Source: a bacterium (GTDB lineage Bacteria; UBP6; UBA1177). Taken from it: a stretch of 64,000 bases of DNA. Shown here in pieces: positions 53,374 to 61,339 of the stretch; position 1 is the first letter of the stretch; the number at the start of each line of letters is the position of its first letter. A program made the translations under genes and the position numbers. Location: assembly GCA_016290135.1 (NCBI GenBank), contig JAEESW010000002.1, forward strand, positions 58,584 to 122,583, given 5' to 3'. Below the pieces are notes generated by a model. That model was given only the letters and a program-made list of their open reading frames with translations, had not been told where the DNA came from and ran no database searches.

Positions 53374-54570
53374 ATGAAGAAACTGCTCGTTATTCTGATC
53401 GTTTTCATCGCATTTGCAGGCTGTTCCAAGACCCACGAAGGTGTCGTTTCGGAAGAAGAGATGACAAAGACCGCGACAAAAGCAGACATCAAGCTCAACG
53501 ACGGAAAGATCGAGATGCTGGGCTACTACACCGAGCCGCGTAAGCCGAGACACGGAGAACCTTTCAAGCTCGTTTCGTTCTGGCGCTTCAAAGAACAGAT
53601 CCCTGAAGGCTACAAACTCTTCTTTCACTTCGAAAACGAGGACGGAAGCGAACGTTTCACGGCCGACCATGAATTTCTGGACGGAAAGATCAAAGAACTC
53701 GCACTCGGCAAAATAATCAAAGATGTAACTTCTGTCGAAAAACTCCCGCTCACTTTCGATACCGACACGATGTTCATCCGCGGCGGATTCTTCAAGGACA
53801 AAGACCGTTTGATCCCGGAAGAAAAGTTCAACGACGGCAAAAACAGGGCAGAGATCGGCAGCATAAAGATCACGAAACCGAATATCATGAAAAAGCAGAT
53901 GGAAGTCTATGTCATCGCAGGGAATTCGCGTGATCAGACGAAAGTGGACGGAAAACTTGACGAGAGCTACTGGCTCAATTCATCGAAAGACGACAAATTC
54001 TGGCTTGCAGACGGATCAGAGATCAGCCCCGTAAAGACCACAGTGATGGCCGTCATGGATCACAAATACCTTTACATCGGTTTCATCGCCGATGACGAAG
54101 ACATTTACGCAGAACTCAAAAACAACGACGATCCGCTTTACGACCACGACGATGTCGTTGAGATATTCATCGATCCGACAGGGACCGCTACACCTTACTA
54201 CGAGATCCAGGTCTCGGCTGCCGGAGTCAAATTCGACTCCAAATTCAGCGGCGGAAGGCGTAAAAACCGCGACGATTCGTGGGATTCAGGCATAGTTTAC
54301 GGCGTTTCGGTGAACGGGACTCTGAACGAATCGGCTGATAAAGACATGAACTGGACTGCCGAAATAGCGATCCCGTGGAAATCGATAGTCAAGGAACCGC
54401 CTAAAGACGGCGACAAATGGAAAGTTTTCTTCCACAGGATCAACCGCCATTCAAACGGCAAAAAAGCGAAAAAGGGTGATTTTTCATCCTGGACACCGCC
54501 CTATTCCGGTGATTTCCACAACATAAAATACATGGGTGACCTCATTTTTATCTATGAAGAAATTCTTTAG
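53374..54570 (+). CDS. Lipoprotein with C-terminal CBM9-like domain
   Basis: A 398-residue predicted lipoprotein (lipobox AFAGC at about 17). The N-terminal ~150 residues form a beta-rich domain with EMLGYYTEPRKPRHGEPF and FWRFKEQIP. The C-terminal ~210 residues match the family 9 carbohydrate-binding layout: KVDGKLDESYWLNS, then YLYIGFIADDEDI, HDDVVEIFIDPTG, YYEIQVSAAG and WTAEIAIPWKSI. CBM9-like domains bind sugars or occur as unassigned surface modules; the ligand is not predictable. GGAGG precedes the ATG. Its 3' end overlaps the next gene by 17 bases. Confidence 0.82.
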   Translation: MKKLLVILIVFIAFAGCSKTHEGVVSEEEMTKTATKADIKLNDGKIEMLGYYTEPRKPRHGEPFKLVSFWRFKEQIPEGYKLFFHFENEDGSERFTADHEFLDGKIKELALGKIIKDVTSVEKLPLTFDTDTMFIRGGFFKDKDRLIPEEKFNDGKNRAEIGSIKITKPNIMKKQMEVYVIAGNSRDQTKVDGKLDESYWLNSSKDDKFWLADGSEISPVKTTVMAVMDHKYLYIGFIADDEDIYAELKNNDDPLYDHDDVVEIFIDPTGTATPYYEIQVSAAGVKFDSKFSGGRRKNRDDSWDSGIVYGVSVNGTLNESADKDMNWTAEIAIPWKSIVKEPPKDGDKWKVFFHRINRHSNGKKAKKGDFSSWTPPYSGDFHNIKYMGDLIFIYEEIL

Positions 54571-55351
54571 TATTTTATTGATCTTATCTATTTTTCCGCA
54601 GGCTCTTCTCTTCGGAGAGAGCGCAAAGAACAAAATAATCCGCGAACGCATGGAAAAAGAAAAGGCTGAAGTCGTTTTTGCCATGAAAGTGAACGATCAG
54701 GAGCTTGAAACAGTGCAGAAACTGGCTTCTGACGCGCTGCTGAAATATAAGAAACTGCTCCTGCTCGAAAAATCATCGCGGATAATGAAGGAAAGCTGTC
54801 TGAGTTTTGATCCCGAGTGCATAAAATTTTATGACATTTCATTAGCTTACCTTGCAGACGAACTGAAAAAGACAAAAAACGAGCTTGACGGATACGAGAA
54901 GATACTCGGTGAAAGCATCGAAAGAAAAAAAGTTCTTGACGAAAAAATGGCAATGCTTGAAGAAGGTGTCGAAACGGAGATCGCCTCGATACGGGTAAAG
55001 ACTGTCATCCCTGAACTCAAAAAATTCTACAAATGCGGCAGAAAAAGCGGCTGGAACAACATCCGCGGCGTATTCCTCACACCAGAACATGCAGCTTCGA
55101 TCCCCGTCCCTACCACGGTAAGAAGCATTGAACCGATGAAAAATGACGGGTATCTGCTCTCTGCAGAACACAACGGATATCTGCTGAATTTTGCATACGT
55201 GAAATCGCTGAATGTAAAAAAGGATGATCGTGCCGAAGCCCATAAAAAACTTTTTTCCGCCGCAGCCGGCAACCCGGTCCTACCGGGAACGATCCTGTTT
55301 TTCATCACGAAAAACAATCAGTTCATAAATCCGACTTTCGTCTGCGAATAG
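54554..55351 (+). CDS. Exported coiled-coil protein with degenerate LytM (EnvC-like) domain
   Basis: About 265 residues. A signal peptide (KKFFSILLILSIFPQALLFG) is followed by a long helical, coiled-coil region (about 25-155) rich in Lys/Glu/Leu. The C-terminal ~90 residues have the outline of a LytM/M23 peptidase: GYLLSAEHNGYLLNFAYVKS, a VLPGTILFFI strand and QFINPTF. The zinc ligands are missing (the catalytic HxH strand reads ILFFIT), as in EnvC/NlpD-type activators of amidases. So it may activate cell-wall hydrolases at division; that is inference from architecture. The ATG at 54554 is preferred; a GTG at 54536 would extend it. It overlaps the upstream gene and precedes rsgA by 9 bases. 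Confidence 0.65.
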   Translation: MKKFFSILLILSIFPQALLFGESAKNKIIRERMEKEKAEVVFAMKVNDQELETVQKLASDALLKYKKLLLLEKSSRIMKESCLSFDPECIKFYDISLAYLADELKKTKNELDGYEKILGESIERKKVLDEKMAMLEEGVETEIASIRVKTVIPELKKFYKCGRKSGWNNIRGVFLTPEHAASIPVPTTVRSIEPMKNDGYLLSAEHNGYLLNFAYVKSLNVKKDDRAEAHKKLFSAAAGNPVLPGTILFFITKNNQFINPTFVCE

Positions 55352-55360
55352 GAGCCGGGC

Positions 55361-56425
55361 TTGGAAGAACTTAAAAACACTCTTGAAAAATGGGGCTTCG
55401 ACAGCCGTTTCAGAGAACTGGCGCTCAAAGGATCGGAAGAAGGTCTCATCCCTGCCCGTGTCATCGGGCACAACCGCCATTTTTACGATGTCGTCTGCGA
55501 AAAAGGGGTCTTTTCGGCAAAAACTAGCGGTTCGATAAGATACAATTCTGTTTTGAAATCGGACCTTCCGGCTGTAGGCGACTGGGTCATGATCTCGATA
55601 AGACGCGACAAATCCTACATTTGCTCGATACTTCCGCGGAAAAACTGCATATCAAGAAGGTGCAGCGGGAATGTCATCGACGAACAGGTGCTGAGCTCCA
55701 ATATCGACATAGTTTTCATCGTGATGTCGCTTGACGAAAATTTCAACCTGAAACGGCTTCAAAGATACATTTCAGTCGCGGCGTCTTCAAAGATCAAATA
55801 TGTGATCCTGCTCACAAAATCCGATCTTTGCAGCAACAGTGCCGAACTTTTTGAAGAAGTTAAAAAGGCGGCTCCCGGCAAAGAAGTTTTTGCACTCTCA
55901 TCGTTTGACAAAACGACCGAAGAGCTGCTGAGATCGTTCGTAAGACCAGGGCTTTCCGCAGTTTTTATAGGTTCTTCCGGAGTCGGCAAATCGACTTTGA
56001 TAAACACTCTTTCCGGCTCGAATATCAGGGCTACAGGCGAAATAAGCAGCGCGGTCCGCAAAGGACGCCACACGACCTCTTCGAGAGAACTGCTCCTTCT
56101 CCCTTCAGGCGGCATGGTCATCGATACTCCCGGAATGAGGGAGATCCAGAACTGGCAGGAAGAGGACTCTTCAGGATTTGAAATGATACTCGAACTTTCG
56201 CAGCACTGCCGGTTTACCGACTGCCGTCACAAGACCGAGCCCGGATGCGCCGTAAAAGAAGCTGTCGAAAACGGGACTCTCGCAGCCGAAACTCTTGAAA
56301 TGTGGCAAAAACAGCTTGAAGAATCGGAAGAGCTGAAGCAGAAAAAAGCTGCCGCCCTCAAGATCCTCGAAACGAGGAAATCAAAAAGAAAGAAAAACAG
56401 GAACGGCGAAGAATCCCGCCGGTAA
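55361..56425 (+). CDS. rsgA: Ribosome small subunit-dependent GTPase RsgA
   Basis: A 354-residue circularly permuted GTPase that helps 30S subunit maturation. An N-terminal OB-fold (about 15-95) leads to G motifs in permuted order: LLTKSDLC (G4), GSSGVGKSTLINTL (G1), GRHTTSSREL (G2) and DTPGMREI (G3). The C-terminal zinc site is CRFTDCRHKTEPGCAV. The start is TTG at 55361 with AGGAG six bases upstream, agreeing with the family N-terminus. It ends 3 bases from the converging acpS stop, leaving no room for a terminator. Normal length. Confidence 0.94.
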   Translation: MEELKNTLEKWGFDSRFRELALKGSEEGLIPARVIGHNRHFYDVVCEKGVFSAKTSGSIRYNSVLKSDLPAVGDWVMISIRRDKSYICSILPRKNCISRRCSGNVIDEQVLSSNIDIVFIVMSLDENFNLKRLQRYISVAASSKIKYVILLTKSDLCSNSAELFEEVKKAAPGKEVFALSSFDKTTEELLRSFVRPGLSAVFIGSSGVGKSTLINTLSGSNIRATGEISSAVRKGRHTTSSRELLLLPSGGMVIDTPGMREIQNWQEEDSSGFEMILELSQHCRFTDCRHKTEPGCAVKEAVENGTLAAETLEMWQKQLEESEELKQKKAAALKILETRKSKRKKNRNGEESRR

Positions 56426-56428
56426 GAG

Positions 56429-56761
56429 TCATTTTTCCCAGACAACGACAGCTGTCGCGAACTTCCGTTCATGGCTTATCGAAAGATGCAGAACTCCTTC
56501 GATCTCCATTTCTTCAAATTCAAAAAAAGGTCTTCCGTTCTCATCATGAGCGATCGTGACTGAAGAGAAGTTGAAATCCTTTCTGTTTAACGCCTTGACA
56601 AGAGCCTCTTTCGCCGCCCAGAATCCGGCGATATGCTCTTCTTTCAGCCTGAATTTGTCAATATAGGCGTGCTCCTTCCCGCTCATGAACCGATTCCAGA
56701 GTTCCGGTTTTTCTTTAAGTCTTTCGACCTCAACGATGTCAGTGCCGATACCTGCGATCAT
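56429..56761 (-). CDS. acpS: Holo-[acyl-carrier-protein] synthase
   Basis: A 110-residue phosphopantetheinyl transferase of AcpS type. It moves 4'-phosphopantetheine from CoA to acyl carrier protein. The Mg-binding motif GIGTDIVEVERL (Asp8) and the second motif FWAAKEALVKAL (Glu) are intact, with LSISHE near the end. It is slightly shorter than the usual ~125. GAGGTG precedes the ATG. It lies 18 bases after the outer-membrane-protein gene and is the last gene of the minus-strand set that starts at 62849 or above. Confidence 0.93.
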   Translation of the reverse strand: MIAGIGTDIVEVERLKEKPELWNRFMSGKEHAYIDKFRLKEEHIAGFWAAKEALVKALNRKDFNFSSVTIAHDENGRPFFEFEEMEIEGVLHLSISHERKFATAVVVWEK

Positions 56762-56779
56762 TTTTCACCTCAAAAACAG

Positions 56780-58636
56780 TTAAAGATTTATCTCTATTTC
56801 GACCTTTACCCCTTTGAAATCAGGAAGATAGCGGCATGTCCCGCCGTCGCACGTGAAACCGCCCTTCTCAAGTCCGCCGAAAACATAGGTACGCAGAAAT
56901 TTGTATTTGTAGCCGATAGATCCGCCGGTATAAAAGTCCGGCGAATAGCTTCCGCCCTCCTCTTTCTCGATCCACGTCGTGTTTTTGACAGCCGCAAAAA
57001 GCTCGTGAGTCCGTTTGTATTTCCACGCAACTTCGGCGATCGTCTTGAGTTCGTGGATGTTGTCCATCTCGTGAACGTCATCGAGCCAGTAGTCCTTGTG
57101 ATAGTAGTCGTTCGTGAGTTTCATCGACCAGTCTGAGATAAAACCTCCGATATGAATGAAAGAAATTATCCAGTCGCGGCTGTTTTTTCTGTTTGAATTG
57201 CCGTCAACTGTGTGCCAGCCGACGCCTGCGGAAAGTGCGACATGCTTCCACTCTTTTTCTCCGCTCAGAGCCGAATACCAGAAATCCTCGGCCTGATAGT
57301 TGAGTATAAGGTTGTTCCTGCTTTTAGGAAGCGCTTCTTTGTTGCCGAGAGAGTCGCCTTTCACCAAGTCTGCATGAAACTTTATTCCGGAGTGATTTTC
57401 ATTGAAACTTATCCTGCCGCCGACAGCCCACGTATCGAACTCGTTGTCGATCTGGAGCTCTTTCGGAAGCAGCGTCGGAGGGTTGAAGTAGCGGCGTTTC
57501 TGATAGTCTTTGTCTTCCATCCTGTTGTAGTTGAGGAAAAATTTGTTGTACATTTTCCCTTCAAGCTTGAATGTAAGACGGCTCTTTTTCTCGCCGAAAT
57601 CAAAGTAGTAAAGAAGAGAGGAATAAAACGCCGCGGCATTCTGAAGGTCATTCTTTTCCTTGTCCTTTTTCGGCTCGTTCTCCTTCACCTGTTTGCTTTC
57701 GGTCGTATTTTCATAGCCGTAAGGCACATAGACGGCGCCTGCATAAAACGAAAAACCGGGGAACGGATTGCGCAGGGCGACATAGCTTCCGATGAAATGG
57801 AATTCCTTTTCAGCGCTGACACCTGTTTTGACAGTCGCAGTATCCACCGGTTTTACAAGGCTGTATCTGCCGTAGTTTCCGTAGCCGTACTGCACAGCTG
57901 TTTCAACAACTTTCCACTTGTACCCCGTTTCCATGCCCGCAAGCCAGTCATCGGCCTCGTTCATTCTTTTGAAAGTCGCGCTGTCTCTGAGCTGCGGATT
58001 TGCCCTGCCGCCGAAAGCCTTGATGAAAAAGCCGTCGTAGTTTCCGGCAATATTTCCGCCGCGTATCGAATTGTCACCGTAGACCTGGTCGTTTTTCATC
58101 GAAAACGCCATTCCGCGGTTCATGCTCTCGTAAAAATCACCCGCAGTGAACTGTATATTCTTCCACTTTCCCTTTGCGTAGATCCTGTCCAGATACTGTT
58201 CCCAGCAGTGGTTGAAGTGCTCGTGACTGTAAACATAATCAAAATTATTGACATATTCGTCATACTCTTTGTCTGCGAAAAAAAGAAGTGTCTTTCTAAT
58301 GCCGAAACTCCAGTTTTTGTATGTTATCTCGCCGAAATCCTCAGTCTGCAGAACTCCGTAGGTATCTTTCGCCGCACCGCCCTGGATCTTCTCGTCGATA
58401 AATACGTGAGCCTTGTTCTTCGAGTAGAATTTCCACTTTATTTCCTCGTTTTTCGGTTTTTCGGCAGATTTTTGTTCATTTTGCGGAGACGCTTCCTCTT
58501 TTTGCAGAGACGTTTCATGAAACGTCTCTACGGATCCCGTTTCGGTATCGCCGGTATTTTCATCAGGTCTTCCGTCATTTTCGGCAAAAACAAAATTTAA
58601 AGAGAAAATCAGTAAAAACAGAATGGTTGCTTTCAT
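56780..58636 (-). CDS. Outer-membrane beta-barrel-type protein (DUF6029-like)
   Basis: A 618-residue exported protein. The signal peptide (about 1-18) is followed by a Glu/Lys-rich disordered stretch (to about 68), then a long succession of amphipathic, aromatic-rich strands. The segment FTAGDFYESMNRGMAFSM and YGDNSIRGGNIAG resembles DUF6029 outer-membrane proteins as I recall them. The end, EIEINL, is beta but not a classical Phe. It is probably a barrel of 20 or more strands. It starts inside the end of lipB (ATGA overlap), an odd pairing. Possible roles are porin or ligand-binding barrel; unproven. Confidence 0.7.
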   Translation of the reverse strand: MKATILFLLIFSLNFVFAENDGRPDENTGDTETGSVETFHETSLQKEEASPQNEQKSAEKPKNEEIKWKFYSKNKAHVFIDEKIQGGAAKDTYGVLQTEDFGEITYKNWSFGIRKTLLFFADKEYDEYVNNFDYVYSHEHFNHCWEQYLDRIYAKGKWKNIQFTAGDFYESMNRGMAFSMKNDQVYGDNSIRGGNIAGNYDGFFIKAFGGRANPQLRDSATFKRMNEADDWLAGMETGYKWKVVETAVQYGYGNYGRYSLVKPVDTATVKTGVSAEKEFHFIGSYVALRNPFPGFSFYAGAVYVPYGYENTTESKQVKENEPKKDKEKNDLQNAAAFYSSLLYYFDFGEKKSRLTFKLEGKMYNKFFLNYNRMEDKDYQKRRYFNPPTLLPKELQIDNEFDTWAVGGRISFNENHSGIKFHADLVKGDSLGNKEALPKSRNNLILNYQAEDFWYSALSGEKEWKHVALSAGVGWHTVDGNSNRKNSRDWIISFIHIGGFISDWSMKLTNDYYHKDYWLDDVHEMDNIHELKTIAEVAWKYKRTHELFAAVKNTTWIEKEEGGSYSPDFYTGGSIGYKYKFLRTYVFGGLEKGGFTCDGGTCRYLPDFKGVKVEIEINL

Positions 58637-59265
58637 CTATTTCTCCCGTTCATTTCGGCAATTATTGCTTCCGCGACTTCCCGCACCTGAAAGATCTTAC
58701 CTGTTTCTGCTTTGACCGACGTTATTTTACAATTTGGGATACCGCATGGAACGATCCTTGAGAAATAAGACAGATCATTGGAGATATTGACAGAAAATCC
58801 GTGAATCGGAACAAATTTTTTGAAGTGCATTCCAGTGAAGGCGATCTTTTTGTCTTCGACCCAGAGTCCAGCCTTTTCATCGTGCCATTCAAGGTCCTCG
58901 ACACCGCAAAAGCCGGTCAAAACGCTCTTTATCGAGTCCGCAAAGAAGAGGACGAACTCCTTTATCGAAGCAAATCCGTAAGCTCTGAAATCGATAACGG
59001 GATAGATCACAAGCTGGCCGGGACCGTGAAAAGTGAGCTCTCCGCCGCGCCTGATGCTGAAGACGGGAATATCGCCGGCAGGCTTCAGGAAATCCTCATC
59101 CTTGCCGCGAATCCCTGAAGTATAGACAGGTCCATGCTCCAGGAACAAAACAGATCCCGCACTTTTTTTTGCAACGACATCGTTTCGCAGACTTTCCTGA
59201 AATTCAAGGATCCTGCCGTAATCCTGCGGCTTGTCGAATATTCTGAACGGTATCTCAGCAGCCAT
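58633..59265 (-). CDS. lipB: Octanoyltransferase LipB
   Basis: A 210-residue lipoate-biosynthesis enzyme that moves octanoyl from ACP to lipoyl domains. It shows LEHGPVYTSG, the signature RRGGELTFHGPGQLVIYP, a KIAFTGMHF lysine segment, HGFSVNI and the catalytic Cys in PCGIPN. Length is normal. Its ATG overlaps the end of the phosphoesterase gene by 11 bases. Presence of lipB means lipoylated 2-oxoacid dehydrogenase or glycine-cleavage proteins are made; LipA is outside the window. Confidence 0.94.
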   Translation of the reverse strand: MAAEIPFRIFDKPQDYGRILEFQESLRNDVVAKKSAGSVLFLEHGPVYTSGIRGKDEDFLKPAGDIPVFSIRRGGELTFHGPGQLVIYPVIDFRAYGFASIKEFVLFFADSIKSVLTGFCGVEDLEWHDEKAGLWVEDKKIAFTGMHFKKFVPIHGFSVNISNDLSYFSRIVPCGIPNCKITSVKAETGKIFQVREVAEAIIAEMNGRNR

Positions 59266-60007
59266 TTCTAAGCCGTTCTCCGAATGAAGCCGGAAGTCTC
59301 AGAGATTTGATCTTGTTGATCGTAAGTTCAAAATCGTATTCCACGCGGTGATATTTCAGTATATGCTTGTCCGTGTCGTAGGAGACGAAACTTGAGCGCG
59401 GATCTCCGTCACGCGGCTGACCTACAGAACCGCAGACGCATACTACCGGATTCGGCAGAGTTGAAATATCGACTTCGCCGCTTGAGATGTTGAGCTCGAC
59501 CGACTGTCCGCCGCCGGTCATCAGAAAAAGGTTGGTATAGTGGCTGTGTCCGACAAAATTGACCTTCTGCAGGAACTGAGCGACATCGTAAAGGCGGTTC
59601 ACTCCTCTGCAGTTGAAAATATAGTCGTACCTTTCAGGCATTCTTGGAGAACCGTGCGAAAGAAGAGTGCGCGCGCTTTCATTGACATGTATGTATTTCA
59701 GGCGGTCCAGAAACGCGAACTGCTCGTTGGTCAAAATATCGGTCGTCCAGTTTATGACATACCTGACAGCATCGTAGTAATCGTTGATATCTGTCTTTCC
59801 GACGATACCGGCATCGTGGTTGCCCAGCACGCCGTAGTCGACATTTTCTTTAAGAATATCGATGGTCTCTCCAGGCCAGGGCCCATAACCCACAGCATCG
59901 CCTGAAAAAAAGATGAGATCGGGCTTGATGTTCTCTTTGATCTCTTTGATCACCGCCTCCAAAGCGGGCAGATTCGAGTGGACATCACCGATGACTACGA
60001 TCTTCAT
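59255..60007 (-). CDS. Calcineurin-like metallophosphoesterase (YfcE/DevT-like)
   Basis: A 250-residue hydrolase. All metal-site motifs are present: IGDVHSNLPAL (Asp, His), FSGDAVGYGPWPGE (Asp), GVLGNHDAGI (Asn, His), LSHGSP and VGHSHYTNLF. The GDAVGYGP and CVCGSVGQPRDGDPRSSF segments match the subgroup often named diadenosine tetraphosphatase-like or DevT-like. The real substrate (phosphoprotein, nucleotide or other) is not predictable. It lies directly after the PhoH gene (3 bases) in an operon with a protein kinase, so a protein-phosphatase role opposing the kinase is worth noting. Confidence 0.88.
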   Translation of the reverse strand: MKIVVIGDVHSNLPALEAVIKEIKENIKPDLIFFSGDAVGYGPWPGETIDILKENVDYGVLGNHDAGIVGKTDINDYYDAVRYVINWTTDILTNEQFAFLDRLKYIHVNESARTLLSHGSPRMPERYDYIFNCRGVNRLYDVAQFLQKVNFVGHSHYTNLFLMTGGGQSVELNISSGEVDISTLPNPVVCVCGSVGQPRDGDPRSSFVSYDTDKHILKYHRVEYDFELTINKIKSLRLPASFGERLRNGC

Positions 60008-60010
60008 GAG

Positions 60011-61339
60011 TTACAAAAGCTCCGCGGCCGCATTTGCAAGAGCCGAACGTTCGCCCTTTTCAAGAGTTATGTGACCTGCGAGAGCGAGGTCTTTAAAGCG
60101 GTCTACGATGTAACTCAAGCCGTTGTTCGATTCGTTCATATAAGGATTGTCGATCTGGAACGGGTCGCCCGTGAGGACCATTTTCGTGTTCTCGCCGACT
60201 CTCGAAACGATTGTCTTGACTTCATGCGGAGTGAGGTTCTGAGCCTCGTCAACAATGATGAACTGCTCGGGTATGCTCCTGCCGCGGATATAGGTGAGGG
60301 CTTCGACTTCTATCACTTTGCTGGAGAGAAGTTCGTTCATTTTGCCCATGCTGTTCATATCGTGGTCGGCAAGAAGGTATTCCAGGTTGTCGAAAACAGG
60401 CTGCATCCACGGTTTCAGTTTTTCATCGATCGTTCCAGGCAGGAAACCTATATCCTTTCCCATCGGATAGATCGGTCTTGCGACGAGCATTTTTGTGTAT
60501 TTTCCCTCTTCAAGGCATTTCTGAAGACCTGACGCGATCGCAAGAAGAGTTTTTCCCGTTCCGGCCGTTCCGATGAGGCTCACGAGCTTTACTCTGTCAT
60601 CCATCAGAAGGTCGAGGGCAAGCCTTTGTGCGAAATTTCTTGCCTTGAGCCCCCACACTTCCTTGAACTGCTTGAGCGGAACGAGAGCATTCTCAAAAGG
60701 ATCGAACTTGACTGTCGCCGTGTGCTGCTCGCCGATCTCGGCATCGACAAGTTTGAAGAACTGATTGGCGTGAGCCGCTTCGAAAGGAGTCCCAGCAAGC
60801 TTGTCAAGCGGGATCTTCTTCTCTTCGAAAACACGGTCGATAAAAGCGCCTTCAACGCTCAAAGTTTCGTATCCTGTCGGCAGTTTATTGAAATTGACAG
60901 TATCGTTTCTGTAATTTTCCGCCTTTATGCCGTAGACATCGGCTTTGATGCGGAGATTGACATCCTTGCTGACAAGAACGACCTCCCTGTCGGGATTGTC
61001 TTTCGTGATCTTGTAAGCCGAGCACAAAATGACATTGTCGGCATAACCCGAAGCGAGTTTCGCACCCGGAAGCTCGAATTCGCCGGTAATATCTATCCTT
61101 ATCGAACCTCCACTCGGAAGCTGAACACCGTCGAGCAGGCTCCCCTGCTGGCGGAGTTCCTCGATATGGCGGGCAAAAGCACGTGCCGCAAGTCCGACCT
61201 GGTTCATATCCTTTTTGAACTTGTCCAGCTCCTCGATGACAACTATCGGAACGACGATATCGTGTTCATCGAAATTGAAGATCGCCTTCGGGTCTGAGAT
61301 CAGAACATTTGTGTCAAGAACAAAAATTTTCTTAGCCAT
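60011..61339 (-). CDS. PIN-PhoH domain ATPase/nuclease
   Basis: A 442-residue protein of the PhoH2 type. An N-terminal PIN nuclease domain (about 1-150) begins FVLDTNVLISDP with acidic residues at Asp8 and in VIEELD and SKDVNLR. The C-terminal PhoH ATPase (about 215-442) has Walker A GTAGTGKT, LVARPIYPMGKDIGFLPG, Walker B IVDEAQNLTP and LTGDPFQIDNP. Such proteins couple ATP-driven unwinding to RNA cutting. Length is normal. The start overlaps the kinase gene stop by 8 bases. Confidence 0.92.
   Translation of the reverse strand: MAKKIFVLDTNVLISDPKAIFNFDEHDIVVPIVVIEELDKFKKDMNQVGLAARAFARHIEELRQQGSLLDGVQLPSGGSIRIDITGEFELPGAKLASGYADNVILCSAYKITKDNPDREVVLVSKDVNLRIKADVYGIKAENYRNDTVNFNKLPTGYETLSVEGAFIDRVFEEKKIPLDKLAGTPFEAAHANQFFKLVDAEIGEQHTATVKFDPFENALVPLKQFKEVWGLKARNFAQRLALDLLMDDRVKLVSLIGTAGTGKTLLAIASGLQKCLEEGKYTKMLVARPIYPMGKDIGFLPGTIDEKLKPWMQPVFDNLEYLLADHDMNSMGKMNELLSSKVIEVEALTYIRGRSIPEQFIIVDEAQNLTPHEVKTIVSRVGENTKMVLTGDPFQIDNPYMNESNNGLSYIVDRFKDLALAGHITLEKGERSALANAAAELL

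Noticed and set aside
57212..58600. 462-residue plus-strand open frame
   Set aside because: It lies antisense to the outer-membrane-protein gene, which has a signal peptide, ribosome site and operon overlaps. The plus frame has Val/Phe/Arg-rich composition typical of antisense shadows.
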